The notes under the pieces are model-generated. The model was not told where the DNA came from and ran no database searches. It saw only the letters and a program-made list of their open reading frames with translations. A program made the position numbers and the translations under genes. Below are positions 22,901 to 36,000 of a stretch of DNA of 64,000 nt, piece by piece; position 1 is the first letter of the stretch, and each line of letters opens with the position of its first letter. Source of the DNA: Takakia lepidozioides (lineage: Eukaryota; Streptophyta; Takakiopsida; Takakiales; Takakiaceae); NCBI GenBank assembly GCA_030704615.1, contig CM060731.1, positions 3,038,001 through 3,102,000 of the forward strand. The letters run 5' to 3'.

Positions 22901-25900
22901 ACACCCTTTTCCTTGCATTCTGGAAGTGAGAAAACTTTACTCTTCAAACAGCTTAGTCTAGCGCCTGCTATTTCGTAATCTGTCTGCAGGGGAAATAAGT
23001 AAACTTATATTGGGGACGGTGCTGCAGGCAATAGATGTCCGATGTGCAGGACAGTGCTGTTTGTAAGCCCCAAGACATACCCTGTAAGGTATTCCCAGTA
23101 TTCTTGTCTACTCAGCAAATCCTTTCTTGTCTCTCCAGTAGTATGAGGATAATAATTGGATGGACATAAGGATTACTGTATCCGGATACCTTAATGATTG
23201 TACCCACATTCACTCGCATGGCTTTGAGGCCGTCCTGTGTTAGCTGAAATAATCTCCACATCAACATAGGCAAATGGCCTGACATAACCGTGGTGATAGG
23301 ATTTTCCCTTCTGGCACCATGCAAGCATTGAAGACTGAATGTCATTTATCCTCAGACACCTAGTTTCCTATATTGAATTGTAATTAACTGTGAATGAGTG
23401 CCACATCTATTTTGGGTTATCTCATCCCTTTCTTTCACCTTCCCTCTCCCGCCCCTTCTATTCACACGTGTGGGTGTGTCCAGAAGGCTCAAGCCAAGTT
23501 CAATGATACAAAAGTGAAAAGAAAAGATAAAGAAAAAGTGTGGACTCCTGCCAAAGCAAAGCACTAATTATGGTGCGGAGGTTCTTCCATTTGGAAGGTT
23601 GACACTTTATAGTACGTATTCATTATGGAGAGTGGAATGAAATCTTTTTGCTATATGCTTGTAAGTAATCAACAAAGCCAAGACCAGTCAGCAAATCAAC
23701 TAGCGCGAATGGGTAAATGCCAGAAGTCATCAATAGGTAAGGAGCTGTCTTGGGGCATCTCAACTCAGCAACATGTGCACATAGGCCAGGTGTGACACAT
23801 GGCTTGAGAAGCCCATGCAAGGAGTTCTGGAGATTTCTGCTGAGGTTATAGGTATGGAGATGGATTTTACAGGTTGCGGAATAGAGTAATTTGGACTCGA
23901 ATTTCAAAATGAAAGATGCATGGGTAACCTTCTTTTCCTTGTGAGGTAGCAGAGAGGGACGTTGTGACCTATATCCAAGTTTCAGAGAAGGAAATGAGGG
24001 TACAGTTTAGAACTTGTCCACCTGTCAGCAATCACAGGATGGATTGACTTGTGGTTCTGCTATGGTCTGTCAGTGTGACACTCAACAATTTGATACAGCG
24101 CAACTTTCCAGAGGAGTATGAAGAAAGGAAAGCCGAGATGGACGCGATCACCCTTGCTGGTGAAGAGGTGTTGCCACTATTTGTCATGGATGTGGTTCTT
24201 CCTCTGCAGCATATGACATTGAACATATTTGAACCACGCTACAGGCTAATGGTATGCCTTTTGTACTTTCTCTTGAGGTTCAATCGTCAAGGGGCACAGC
24301 TACTGCTTGAAGCTACCCGTACACTTAGTCTGATGCGGCTTGGAACAGGTTGTTCTGTATGGATAGATTTAATTATGATATAAAGTTCTTGTTTTGGTTG
24401 ACATAGAGGGTTTGTGGATCGGCTAAGGGGTCTTATTGGATTTACAGGTGCGACGTCTAATGGAAGGAAACCACCGCATGGGCATGGTAGCTGACATCCC
24501 ACTCGCTTGTAATGTATGGCATTGGTGTAGTCTCATTTTCATCTACAAGTGAATTGTGAGCTGAGCTTGAAAAGCAGGAGGGTTGGTGGGCAGGTGGGCA
24601 CAGATGGGGAAACTGGCGCACTGGCTGACGTGGCATGTGAAGTGGAGATATTTGAGTAAGTGCTACAGCATCGTAGGATCATTTCCTCAGGACAGCAAGC
24701 ATGATCATGCCACATGGACAGTCAAAATGGGGTTTAATATCTACCACCTTACTATGGAAGGAAGCTTAATGAATATGGTTTATGCAGGTGTGAACCTTTA
24801 CCAGATGGACGCTTCTATTTGGAGGTCAGTTCCTCTGACCTAGGTTTATCTCCACTGAGTTTTTCCAGCTGTTGTGCCGAGGATTACCTGTGTGCTGGCT
24901 GAAAGTGACCAGGGCTTGCAGTAACAATGCATGATGAGGGAAGAAGTCATGGGCACTGAATGGGAGTGCAAAGTTGGACTATGCTTAGATCACATGGGTT
25001 CCCATAAATGAATCTTTGGGCACGATGAGTCTGTTCAGATTCAAAGTCACAAGCACTTGGTGAATGAATTGTCCTTGTCTGTTGGATATTTCTGGTGGGC
25101 TAGCTGTATATATTGAATAGATGGAGTGTTTGATGAAATCAGGTTGTCGGGAAACGAAGATGCCGGATCACCAGGACTTGGGAACAAGATGGGTGAGGTT
25201 CACAACTTTTCCCTAGTTGAAGTCATTGTATCAGTCTTTGATGGAGATTTGCCCAAGGAGATAGATCCCCTTGAGAGAAACAACTATTCTCTGGTACACA
25301 GTAGGAAGGATACTCTCAATCTCAAGAATAATTAGAAGTGCTCCAGCTCGAAAAGTGTGTCAATGGGTCCTCAATTACAGTTTTGCACAATTTTCTGTAG
25401 TTGGGAATCAGGATGTCAACAGTTCACACGGTTTACTGTGATTTTTGAGGATTGTGCATGTGTGGAAGTAAGTTGCAGTGTTGGTTGGCAGGTATCGTGT
25501 AGCAGAAGTACAGTGGCTGCATGATGTTGTCCCTCCTGCTGGCTCTACGGAACTAGGGCAGGTTTGTGGCTTGCAGCTCCTCCACCACTTTCAACCGTGC
25601 TCCATTTAACCATGTAATCATCAAAGAAAGGCTACAGGTTTTGTTGTGTACACAACTTGGTACTTTGGTCCGATAGCTCTTTAGATAACTAAGCTTGGTA
25701 TTAACTTGGTACTTTGGTCCGATAGCTCTTTAGATAACTAAGCTTGGTATTAACTAGTCTAGCAGCAGACATTTGTCCACTGCAGTGACGAAATAGGCAG
25801 TGAGATGGATAGTATGGTCTGGACAGATGCAAACAGTGGCGAGAACATTGGGAGAAATGGTCAACTCGTTCATCAGTCGTGCTCATGATGCTGCCCGCAC

Positions 25901-26693
25901 AGGTCCTCCTCCTCACATCCTGGGACTGAAGTTGAGTGCTAGCAACTGGCCATGATTCTTAACTGCCTTATTTGGGGTTGACTGGAAGGATGATGACTTG
26001 GGCACCTGCAGATCATCGCACAAGGTTTGTAGAACTTCTTAGTGGTGCAGAAGGCATGCCCAATATCTCCGATGCTGAGCGCTTCAGCTTCTGGGTATGG
26101 CCTCACTTCTCCTTTCATATGTCCTGGGATGCCAAAATATATGTTCAGTTTCCCAGCATTCAAAGTTCTTGCTTAAGAGTCGATCCAGTAATTAGATCAC
26201 TAGTTTGTAAAAAACATGTCTGGTTTGGCTACTTTGTATCAAGAAGACAACCAGTTCTTCACCATTAAGTCATCCTTCCATATGAATTCAAAAACTCTTT
26301 AAACAGTGCCAAGATTTGACAGTTATTGATGGATCAATTTGTGGGGTGCAGGTTGCAAATCTTCTACCCATCAGATCAGCAGAAAAACTGCAATATTTGC
26401 GGCTCACGGATACTCATGAGGTTTGAATCTGGTCTCATAAGGACTGTAATCTTTTATCTAGCTATGCTGTTGCATCACATCTCTGGTATTTACAATGGAG
26501 TTTGGAGAAGTGCAGGATTGTCTCTGTTTATCGGTACTTGTCGTTTGAAGCTTGTCTTTCAAGAGTGAGACTGGTAACTAAAGACTTATGTCTGGGTTGT
26601 ATTCTTTGTTTGCGGTGCTGAGAACAGCGCTTGAGCCAGGAGTTGCTTCGACTGCGTGCTGCGTCTGCTGACCAAGGCTGCCGTGTGCAATAA
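19918..26693 (+). CDS. LONRF-like: TPR-RING-LON domain protein (LONRF-type E3 ligase), 18 exons
   Basis: Predicted ubiquitin ligase. Exons: 19918-20100, 20238-20339, 21125-21210, 21808-21898, 21992-22078, 22227-22288, 22432-22628, 23028-23088, 24074-24251, 24448-24486, 24594-24655, 24788-24824, 25143-25192, 25492-25561, 25827-25902, 26051-26094, 26352-26420, 26628-26693. Every junction is GT-AG and in phase, giving 519 aa (484 if the better-context Met at 20023 is used). Order: acidic N terminus; TPR-like repeats (about 65-235, for example 'ALLKQGNQAFRKAKFEE', 'LRKATALAL', 'SEQYEEAR'); a complete C3HC4 RING (about 239-277, 'CTLCLKLL', 'CGHSFCRCC', 'CPMC'); LON N-terminal substrate-binding domain (about 320-515: 'FEPRYRLM', 'LMEGNHRMGM', 'CEPLPDGRFYLEVVGKRR', 'YRVAEVQWL'). 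There is no Lon ATPase or protease part, as expected for LONRF. The 16-44 aa exons are typical of green-lineage genes. Domain assignment is firm; substrate and compartment are unknown. Confidence 0.92.
25654..25752. repeat. Perfect 49-bp tandem duplication in a LONRF intron
   Basis: 'aacttggtactttggtccga' through 'aagcttggtatt' occurs twice head to tail with period 49, in the intron between exons 14 and 15. The copies look identical, so the duplication is recent. Confidence 0.85.
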
Positions 26694-27752
26694 TCGCCTG
26701 CAATAATCCAGTGTACATATTATTGCTTCAGCCACTCTGGTTTTGTTGTTGGTCCTGATTGTATATGCTGCAGATCAGGGTGGCAGTAGTTGGTGAAATT
26801 GGGCATCAGGAGTTCCCTATAGGTTTCTAAATGTTTTGGGCAAGTAGTTCTTTCCACTACATGAGTTTCTGCCCTGCCCTTAGTTATCTAACTGATAATT
26901 GCTCGTTGATACTACATCTTGCTTGAAAAAAGATGGTTTGACCTATCTAGTGCTGGATATACATTCTCAACACATTTTAAACTCATTGTTCTGACTGTAT
27001 ATATGATTTTGAAGAGTACATAACATTTAATGATTGTCCCAATTTGCTACATGTCACTATCTGTTGCCACACAAACTCTACAAAAATTAATGCATCTGGA
27101 TATGTAAAACATCTGTCATCATCTCCACTCAAGTGAAACATATCTCATAAGCCAAAAACCTCTAACATTTCAAACCAATGTAAGCTTCGTTTCACACGAA
27201 TCGTGCACAATAACCCAAAAGAAGGTAGCTTCAAACCTTTCTCATTCCAATTTCCCACTTTGTAATCTGAAGTTAACTGTCCTGCATGCTAAATAGCTGC
27301 CAACCATTTGCACTCCCAGGAGAGAACTATGTTAAATTCGTTCAGATACTTTTTGAATTACAACCTCAGCCTCATTTTCCCTAAAACTTTCTATGGCATT
27401 CTAACCATACTCACTACTTTCACTTTTCATAAATCAATCACCAATGACACCAGATCAGAACCTTCCAGCTCAGGTCAAACACAGAAAGAGCTGCGCATGA
27501 TTTATGTACGCTGTACTCCATAGGCAGAACCAACAGGACCTTAAGAAGGCAGGCCATGGTTTGTTCGTCAATATCAGTTGATGACCGGATTCAAAAATCC
27601 AACCTGCAAAATGCAGTTTTGTCTTGTACTAGACTCTCCAGTGAAACGCATGCTTTGGAGAGTCACACACCCTTTACACACTTCAAAGCTGTTTCCTACC
27701 TTAACAACTTCAAAGAGGTACCTCCAACTGCCACCACAGTCCCTACCGACAT
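26694..27752. other. 3' ends of two convergent genes
   Basis: The LONRF-like gene ends at 26693 (+) and the first ALBA gene ends at 27753 (-), so this is shared 3' flank. Bases from about 27500 to 27752 are clearly similar to 36150-36360 beside the second ALBA gene and are probably 3' UTR. No extra gene was seen. Confidence 0.45.
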
Positions 27753-30700
27753 CTAAACAGCTCCTGGCCCAGCTGATTCTGGCATTGGTCCATCTGCGCG
27801 GAAACCTCTACCTCTTCCCCGACCCCTTCCTCTGCCTCTGCCACGGCCTGACCCGTTACCAGCCCAAGCCACCAACATGAGAGCAAAATCATACAGGTGG
27901 ACAAAAAGCACTGTGTTGACAGCATTTTAAAACTCACAGCACAAGTACATACTTCTCAACATAAAGTATGCGACTGTTAGAAAACATGACAGGCATGCAT
28001 TCTGGCATTTATAGAAGTGATAAGCTCATATATAAAATTTTGTCAGCCCAACCAGGATTCCTCAATACAAGTTCTCCCAACCCTATGTAATGTGCAGATC
28101 GTATGTGTGCATAACTAAGGCAACTGGGATACCTTCTAAGATCTACAACCTACGGAAAACTAAGGAAAAACCTGCATTTGTCCATGAACAGTTTACACAG
28201 TCCATAGGACAGAGAGAACCCCTAGAAAGGCTGAATGATGGAGGAGCCGCAGTCCTAATCACTTAGGAGATCAAACATTTGAGCTACATAATCTTTGGAC
28301 AGGAGATGTTCCAAGAGCTATAAAAACTCAACATCCATTCCCAAAAGTGGCTATTCATTGACACACAATATCTTGACCTGAAGGACAATGAAGCCTACAG
28401 TACTTGGCAACTCGGCAATCTTAGAAACGGAGTGACAAGAATGAGAAAAAGGGGCCAATGTCATACTTCTAATTGATTTGCACACCTAATCACAAGGATT
28501 TCCTATTTCTGCATCGGAATGATGTATCTTCTGACAAGTGCCCCAAGGAATTGTCAAAGCTTTGCACAAATTCAACAAAGGCACCTGGAGGAAACACAAT
28601 ACCTCGCCCTCGAGGAGCCAGATCACTAGCAAGGTCATCAAAGCCACCCATATCTTGCTCTCTACCGCGACCACCCAAGCCACGGCCTCGTCCACCTCTT
28701 CCTCGTCCTCGCCCACGGCCACGACCTCGCGCCCAGCCACCATCAAGCCCTGTGTACTCAGCACCTGGCATGCCATTGCCTGTAATCACAATAGCACAGA
28801 TGGTAAGATGAAACTGCTTTCTTGAATAGCTACGGTTCCAGAATAAAGCAAATTAGCTCCCAAGTCTTAAGGAACCATAATGGATCAGCACCTCCTCTTC
28901 CTCCGCTCCTGCCACGACCCCGGTCTCGGCCCCTTCCACCACGTGGTGAACCCTCTGAAAACAAAGCAACAAAAATGCCTCAATAAGCTCCAGTTTGTGC
29001 AGCACACATCACCCATAACTATACCCTCTCCCAGCCTTCAGCCTATGGTAACTACCAAAACCTGGTACACACAGCAGTCCCAACAACAACCACCCCATAC
29101 AGTCTTCATACTGCAGGATAAAGAGTTCAACGAGAGAAGCAATACCTCCATCATACTCAAATTCAGCCAATGGCTTGATCTGGTCTGCAGGCAAAGGAGG
29201 TTGATACCTGCATTTCAAATTTATTCCAATAGACACACCTACCAGCGTCAGAAATATTCCTGATATGTGAGCTGAATGCATTCCTGGAATTCTCTGTTAC
29301 AACACTACAATTTGTGTTACCAGGACCTGGTTAAGCCCAGAAGGCTTCACGTTCTCTAGATATTTTAAGTGGAACAACCCAGCACAGGTAATGTCAAGTA
29401 ACATAAACAGGTATGGCATCATCCTGCAATTCGTCATAGTAATGAACGTGGAGTAGAACATACCCAGTGGATGTCTTCTCCAACTCCTTGGTTGATAACG
29501 TAATGGTGATCATAGACACATGTCGTGTTGTTTCCAAGCTGCCAAAGCATCCAGTATCACAGTTAAACAACAGGACAAACAAACATACCCCACGAATAGC
29601 ACACACCTACACACAGGCATCAACCATTTGGTGTTAAGACCACAATTGCCATGGAAGGAACATGAATACAACATTAAGGTTCGAATAAAATATGCTTACG
29701 GAAGAAGGCCCTCTTCAAGTGGTTCCCAGAGGTCAGTGATGTCAGTAGATCCAATAGCTGTATTTTGGTGCAGGCCAGCAATCCTTCTCTACACAAAACC
29801 GAAATTTTCTCGATTACTTCAAAATCTTCCCTGACTGTTTCAGCAAACTTTAAATCTGTTAAATACTGTGACTATACAATGACATCAATCCCAATATACA
29901 AGAACTTTTGGCTTCATGCATTTCATTGGTGTCCAATCTACGGTATCCTTACGTGCGACATAAAACCCTTCCAGGAGTCATGCGAGCTAAACTGTGATGC
30001 AAAAATCAGCCTTGAACAGAATCTCCTGCATCTCACAGGTACTTCAACCGAGTGGACGCTCCCAATAAACTTGTCACTTATCAAATTGGGCGGGCAGGAC
30101 CTTAATAATCTCAGCGATTGTGACTGTCTTGTTGATGGCACGCCCCATGGCCTTCAGCACAATTTCAGATGCTCCCTTATCCTGCATATCCCCACATCGC
30201 CAAAAGCCACAGCAAACAATGTACAAAACATTTTCAGATTTTATGAATCAACAAGGACAGTTTCACAACAAGTCACTGTCACAAACCATAAACAGTCTTC
30301 TCAGATTTCTCTACGCCGGGCTGGAGTAAAAAGGACTGATGATTGCAAAATGGAAGGGGTTCATGATTTCACGAATATTAAGCAACAAGCAGGTCTTGAC
30401 CAAGAAAGAACCCTAACAATACCTAGTTGAATCACAAAATATATAAAGACTACTCGCTTTATACTGAGTGTAAAAGAAGAAGGCAATTCAGGACAAAAGG
30501 TGGAGAGATGATTTCTGAGACACAAATAGAATCTATTTAAACCTAGAGGGAAAGAATACCAAACTTTGCCATGAGATCCTACAACTCCAAGCAACCACCG
30601 ACACAAAGTACAGGAGGCAACAAAACCCTAAAGTGACCAAAGACAAACCCTGTGCCCTACATTGAAAAAGAAAAAAGACATCCAACAATCAAATGGAGGA

Positions 30701-30961
30701 AACTGATATCAGACAACCTGATATGACTAGAGAGTCGTGGGAGTTAACCAAGAACCAAGAACCAAGAACCACAGGGACACTACGTAAATGTCACATGGTC
30801 TGACGAACCACAGAACTTGGAAGGAAGATAAGACTGACCTGTAGAAGTGTGGTGGCATAGGTGATGTAGTTGCGCATCTTCCCTTGCGTGGTAATGCGGA
30901 TTTCATTCTCACTGATTGGAGTCTCAGGCCGTGGCTTCTCCACCCTTTGATACCGATCCAT
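27753..30961 (-). CDS. ALBA-like: ALBA-domain RNA/DNA-binding protein with RGG tail, copy 1
   Basis: Plant-type Alba protein of 254 aa. Exons (minus): 30961-30839, 30181-30101, 29788-29700, 29538-29464, 29207-29146, 28954-28892, 28779-28603, 27847-27753; all junctions are GT-AG and phase-consistent. The Alba fold covers about residues 14-110: 'ENEIRITTQGKMRNYITYA', 'IVLKAMGRAINKTVTIAE', 'IAGLHQNTAIGSTDITDLWE', 'LETTRHVSMITITLS'. It is followed by 'YQPPLPADQIKPLAEFEY' and an Arg/Gly-rich C-terminal half encoded by exons 6-8, ending 'DGPMPESAGPGAV'. Start chosen at MDRYQR, the usual plant ALBA start; an in-frame upstream Met at 31033 is unlikely. Plant ALBA proteins with RGG tails bind RNA, R-loops or chromatin in nucleus and cytoplasm; which applies here cannot be read from sequence. 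A diverged duplicate lies at 36361-46582 on the same strand. Confidence 0.93.
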
Positions 30962-31719
30962 GGTTGTCCCACCGGTTCGCTCAGGTATTTCAGCTTTTGG
31001 ATTCTTGAATGAGTACCGCACAGTAAGTTCCACACAGTTCTACAATTTCTAAGGCCTAATGTCGATGACGCAAGATGAAGTCTCCAATTCTTATACGGGC
31101 GAATATGAAACAAATGAGGGTACAAAAACCTACAGACCTTTTTGCCTTTTAACTACTTAAGGTCAAACAAAGAACCGCTGTTAGCTTGATTAAATGGCAC
31201 AATGACTGCAAATCGCCAAACTCGGGCAATAGCCACCAACACACCGAGAGGGACGATGTGATTCTGATGATCCACACGCGGACGCTGAAGAAATGCGATC
31301 TTTAAGAAAAAAGGACAATCGATAAAAGGCACCAGGAAGATAAAACGTGAAGGAACAGGTGCAAAGCAAGGACAGCGTAAATATCACGCACTACTTCAAG
31401 AAACAGGCATACAATCGACGAGGCAGAGAAAACTACAGGGCCAGAATCAAAGGAACACGCGCACTATCTCATGTGCCAGCAAAACCGCAGGAATTATCAC
31501 TTCACTCCAAATCACACAGATGCAGAGACCACCGGATAAGAAGTGCGGAAAATTTGCAGAAACCGATATATTTTTTGTAAAGCAGACAGGGAAGATTGTT
31601 TTTGGTTACAAGCACTCAACAGCTTGCTGCCTCTCAATTGTTGTATGACGTCGCTGCTCACTCTCCCCCGCCCGCCTTCCCTCCCTCTTCATCCCGCTCT
31701 GCCCTAGCCAACTACCTCC

Positions 31720-31772
31720 ATGCCCCCCATCCCCATCCCATCCCCATCCCATCCCATCCCCATATATGGGGG
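31720..31772. repeat. (CCCAT)n microsatellite
   Basis: About 45 bp of 'ccatccccatcccatcccc' ending in a 'catatatggggatggg' palindromic turn. It lies upstream of ALBA copy 1; a shorter 'cccatcccatccca' lies at the matching place upstream of copy 2 near 47430. Confidence 0.7.
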
Positions 31773-31799
31773 ATGGGATCGAATATATGACGCTGGCCC

Positions 31800-33100
31800 G
31801 TCTCTTTGCCTTTTCTTTTTTCTTTTAACCCTCAAGTGCCCAGACTCATTTTCACCCTCTCGTGGAAAAACATGACCCTGGCCCACAAAAACATTTTTAT
31901 CTGGAAAATCTGTATGTCCCTGTAAAACTGACCGTTGGAATTACTTCCCACCTACCCCACCTCCTGCAACAAAAAGTAACAAATTCCAACCACCAGATCT
32001 GAAGATTATAAAGTGTAGAGTGGGGACAAGAAAAAACTCTTCACTAAGAAGTAGGTGCCAAAAAAAGCAGGATTTTGCTCGTATTTGGGCAGTTTTAATT
32101 TCTCTTTTTTTGAGAGTCTCAAGAATGTTGTACCATACCTGATAACACACATCCTCATAATTTTTCCGTTTTTTCTGAAATGTTCTCAAGTGGGCTCCTT
32201 TGTAGTGACAAATTGGGGGGTCAAAATATGCCATTTTCTTTGGGCAGGCCAAAATATCTCTTCCTAAAATTATACAAACACATTCAGCCGTTCAATTCCT
32301 AATCCTCCGGTTGAAGTGTCATGAACATCCATATGAGATCCCAGAAAAAGCTTGGGACCAATCGGTAACTGGCCTCACATCTTTAGGTTCCCTGCCCAAG
32401 GCTTCAAATGGCACACCTATGTTATAGCCTGCAGGCCTAGGATATTTGGAGCCATAGCCCAGAAAGGCATGGGGCTTGGGAGCTCCTCTGGCTTACCCGG
32501 CCCTGCTTTCATGGGGGGCCACTCCACTCTCAACCCTCTCAAACCCCCTCCCTAGGTTTGGCCCACCCCTCGTTTTTCTCCAGCCCCGAGCTCTGCCGCC
32601 ATCGCGGCTGCACTCCCTCCAGCCCGCCCTGCATGGCGTTGGCTGGAGCTGCCATCGCCGTCGATTCAGGCTAGGGCCCAGGCTTGGGAATGCCCAGACC
32701 TGCGCCGGGCAATCAAGGGGCTTGGGGGAGCGTGCCGCCCTAACCTTTATGGGGTATCTTTCAGTCACCCTAACCTGACCGCAGTTGCCATGTCAGCAAC
32801 TTGGGCAGGTTAGATGGGCCAAATTGGCCTCAAAAAACTGAGTGTGCCTCCTTCCAATTGGTCCAGACCCATACCCCTTCAGGCATTGACCAATTGGCCA
32901 ATGCCATATGAAGGGGGACCCGATTTTCTATCGATTGAGCCCAAAAAATGCCCAATCAGCCTTAACCACAGGAAGTTATGGCTGGTTAAGCAAACCAACC
33001 TACCGAGAATGGGTCGCTTGGGCACTTAAGGGTTAAACGAAAAGGAATCTCCTTGAAAGCCACTTTTCCGAAGTGGTGATGGGCACACACCTGTTCTGAT
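31800..33100. other. Intergenic, no gene recognised; GC-rich island 32450-32760
   Basis: Overlapping frames of 90-100 codons occur on both strands at 32476-32778, but this reflects high GC content; no domain is recognisable. The remainder is AT-rich and featureless. Confidence 0.35.
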
Positions 33101-33985
33101 GGATAAATCTGGGTAAGGGCAGATGACTTAACCGGATTGGCCCATTTCATTACACTTACCCTTCAGACGGGTAAATAATCTGAGATACCCTTACCCGTCT
33201 TAAGGCTAAATAATTTCCCTTTATCCACGGATAAATATAAAATTTTGGAGGGTAAATAGCAAAAGGATAAATAAAAAATTCTTCTTCATCCCTTAGTACG
33301 GGGCCTTCACTCAAGGGTCCCTTGTGCAAGCATCCTCCCACTATCTCCAAGGGTGTACCATTGTCCTATGCACCATATAGGGGCTTCATCTCTATGAAAA
33401 ACTTTGGGTTTGTGTCAAGAGTCACTTTGCTTCGAGCGCAGGGGCGGGCACTTTCCAATGCTATCAACTCAACCTGGATCTCTCGGAGGCACTAGTTCCG
33501 TCGACAAGGCACTCGTACATGTCTTATTTGGCTTTGTTTGATTATTATGTTTGGTGTGAAGAAAACACGCTCGTGATCATCCCTCATAGCATTTGCAGCA
33601 TATGATACAATCAGCCTCATACTAAACCAAAAAATAGACCAAAAATTGATTACCTTATCAATTAGTTAGATTTTTTGAGTTGAGCACAAAAAACAAAAAT
33701 AAACTATATATCACATATATCCTTTATTTATCTGGCGGGTATAGAAGGGTAAAATCATTTATCCTTATCCAGTCAAAAAATTTCACATTTATCCTTTATC
33801 AGCAGGATAAAGAAACGGACATATAAACTATTTACTCTTACCTGGAGGATAAATAAATGGACATATAAATAATTTATCCTTCCCTGGAGGATAAATAAAT
33901 GGACATATAAATAATTTATCCTTCCCTGGAGGATAAATAATCCTCTGATTTATATTTACCCTTACCCGGAGGATAAGCAAAAATC
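33100..33985. repeat. GGATAAATA repeat region with a 42-bp tandem array
   Basis: Scattered 'ggataaat', 'gggtaaat' and their complements run from about 33100, ending in a tandem array at 33801-33958. There a 42-bp unit ('tggaggataaataaatgg' plus 'acatataaataatttatcc') starts at about 33801 (diverged), 33843, 33885 and 33927 (partial). The array has a length divisible by three, so the minus strand reads as a 14-residue periodic peptide; I regard that as incidental. Confidence 0.75.
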
Positions 33986-34173
33986 TATTTAACCGCACAA
34001 CAATTGCACATACGACCTCGGAAGTGAGTGTGGGTTCAATCCACCGATTGATGTCACAAAGGTCTTCACCTTCTTGCTGGAAGGCAGTAGCCCTTTGACG
34101 TAAGAGACACCATAATTTATGCTTCATAATTTACGCTTTCTTCAGGAGGCGTCATATATTATATATTATTATT

Positions 34174-34386
34174 GCACAAGAGGGTGGGCCACATATCAAA
34201 AGAAAATTCAGGAGATTATATGTGTCCACGAGATGGTCCTGAATTTGGTATCATGAAATGTCGGGCATGCGAGGAGGCTAGCATAGGTGGGGGGAAGGGG
34301 CATAAGTTGCTCCACGATAGAAAGATAGGTTATTGTTACTCATGAAAAGAGTGGAGATCATAAAACAGCCCATTTACGTTGGCAAT
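34174..34386. repeat. Dispersed repeat, copy 2
   Basis: Second copy of the repeat at 18149-18389, with an internal deletion of about 30 bp. From 'tgtccacgagatggtcctga' to 'cgttggcaat' I saw no differences between the two copies. Confidence 0.75.
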
Positions 34387-34897
34387 GAAGGGCTGTCAAA
34401 ATTACAACTCTTCAAAATGAATGGCGAAAAATTTACGAAACTTGTAAATGAAAGTCTAAGGTAACCTTCAAAACTGAACACTGGTCGTATGCATGAACGT
34501 GGCTGACCTCTTTTCTTGGGATGTGTTTTTTCTTCAACTTCTGACATCTTCCAGAAACCAAAATCATTTCTTTTTTAATGCTAAATAATATGTACCATGT
34601 ATATTTGTATATAAACGGTTTATGTACATATAGATATAGTGTTGATGGTGGGGCTTGCAAGTCATAATCTGCCCAGCTAGGCAGCCCGTCCTCTAGTACA
34701 TCAAAGGCATTCCAAGGGCGAGCTCACCTTCCAGAAGGGCACAGGGAGGGCGGAGCTCCGCCTTCCCGCTTGGTTTTCGCTACATTTAGCTATGACTAAC
34801 CATCTAGGGTTCCGCCATCTTTTCCCCCTGATGCATGATTCTGCCTCCTTTCTCTAGCGTCTCCGCTATCGGGCCGCTATCTTAGTCCGCTCTAATT

Positions 34898-35458
34898 TTG
34901 GCTATGGCCACCGCCATAGCCCGGCTCTTTGCTCGCTGCGCAGCGGGGCTGCAGCGCCATGGTCTGCCGCCCTCTATACAACTACTGCCTCATGATGATG
35001 ATTTTTCAAGCTACTTCATGCCCGATTTAACGAAGTATGCCATCATCGAGCCCAAGATCGCCTCTACTCTTTTCTACCAAGTGTTTCTGTCTGGCATCAC
35101 CAAGTGCAGCATGCTCGCGTCCTCTCACAGTTTCCCCGACTCCAAGGTGACCTCTCTCTCACCTCATATTTGCTACCCCTATGTTGGATCTTCATCTACC
35201 TTACCCGAGCTCTGGCCCGCTACTTCCCCTCCTTCGCATCATGGACAGTCGTGCCTCAAGGCACAGGGTACGAATGCACCTCCGCGCACAGCCAAGGATA
35301 GCCATACGTCCAAGGATGCGCGGGTCGTAGGACCACTGTGTACGCAGCGCTGGCGCGCTATTGGATATTGGTTCCCTACACCAGACACCAGGTTCATGCG
35401 TCTGACTCAAGTCTGCCTCCCAACTGCTGACCCTACAAGGCCTCAAGAGCTATTGTAA
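34898..35458 (+). CDS. Uncharacterised reading frame, 186 codons
   Basis: A GC-rich open frame starting MAMATAIARLFARCAAGLQ. The first 20 residues are Arg/Ala-rich without acids, as in an organelle presequence. No domain was recognised downstream. A donor-like 'tccaag|gtgacc' at about 35144 means only the first 80 or so codons might be a first exon. A small inverted repeat (gctatggc/gccatagc) sits on the start codon. It may be a spurious frame. Confidence 0.25.
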   Translation: MAMATAIARLFARCAAGLQRHGLPPSIQLLPHDDDFSSYFMPDLTKYAIIEPKIASTLFYQVFLSGITKCSMLASSHSFPDSKVTSLSPHICYPYVGSSSTLPELWPATSPPSHHGQSCLKAQGTNAPPRTAKDSHTSKDARVVGPLCTQRWRAIGYWFPTPDTRFMRLTQVCLPTADPTRPQELL

Positions 35459-35459
35459 C

Positions 35460-36000
35460 GACTATTAATTCCTTTAGCTGGCACTGGCTTAATTGCCCTC
35501 CCAAGAAAGATATCAACATGACGTTGTCCTTTCTTGTGAGGTCGAATGGTCCCGCGGTGGTTGTATTGATGATGCGGTTGCGTACACCCATATTCATTGA
35601 AGTACGATTGCAATATCGCACGTGCACAAGCTGTATGCGTATGCTGTTGTTGTTCCCATGACGCACAACAAATCGCCCCGCCAATCGAACGTCATTTTTT
35701 AATTTTTTAATCCATCGGTCAGACGAGCCAAAAATCATCTGCCTTTCCACATGATTAAGTCTTATCTATGACACCAATGGTATGAGTCCCAGAGTGCTTG
35801 AGAGGGGACCCACAGAAGTCAGGCCCAAAACACAAAATCTGACCTATTCCAAGAGTTTCCAGGACACAAGAACGAGTCCCAGAGCTGCACAATCTTTGGT
35901 GCGTAGAGCCACATACATGTCGACGCTTAGAAACACAAGTATAGCCATCGCGTGAGAGATGGTGTATTGCAGGGCCACCCAACCCAGCGAGTTCTGAACA
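35460..36000. other. Unassigned strip left of ALBA copy 2
   Basis: Minus-strand frames 35433-35750 (105 codons) and 35755-35982 (75 codons, Cys-rich) abut. I recognise neither, and the stops between them argue against a single gene. From about 36000 the sequence starts to resemble the 3' flank of ALBA copy 1. Confidence 0.25.

Noticed and set aside
28473-28811. Pro/Arg-rich frames on both strands
   Set aside because: They are out-of-frame readings of the ALBA Gly-Arg repeat exon.
29765-30430. 221-codon plus-strand frame
   Set aside because: Lies antisense over ALBA copy 1 exons 2-3 and introns; the minus strand has phase-consistent Alba exons.
32476-32778. 100-codon frame and its antisense partner in a GC-rich island
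   Set aside because: Both strands are open because of base composition; no domain and no splice context.
33828-34127. 99-codon minus-strand frame with periodic peptide
   Set aside because: As a gene call: half of it is the 42-bp tandem array and the rest has no recognisable domain.
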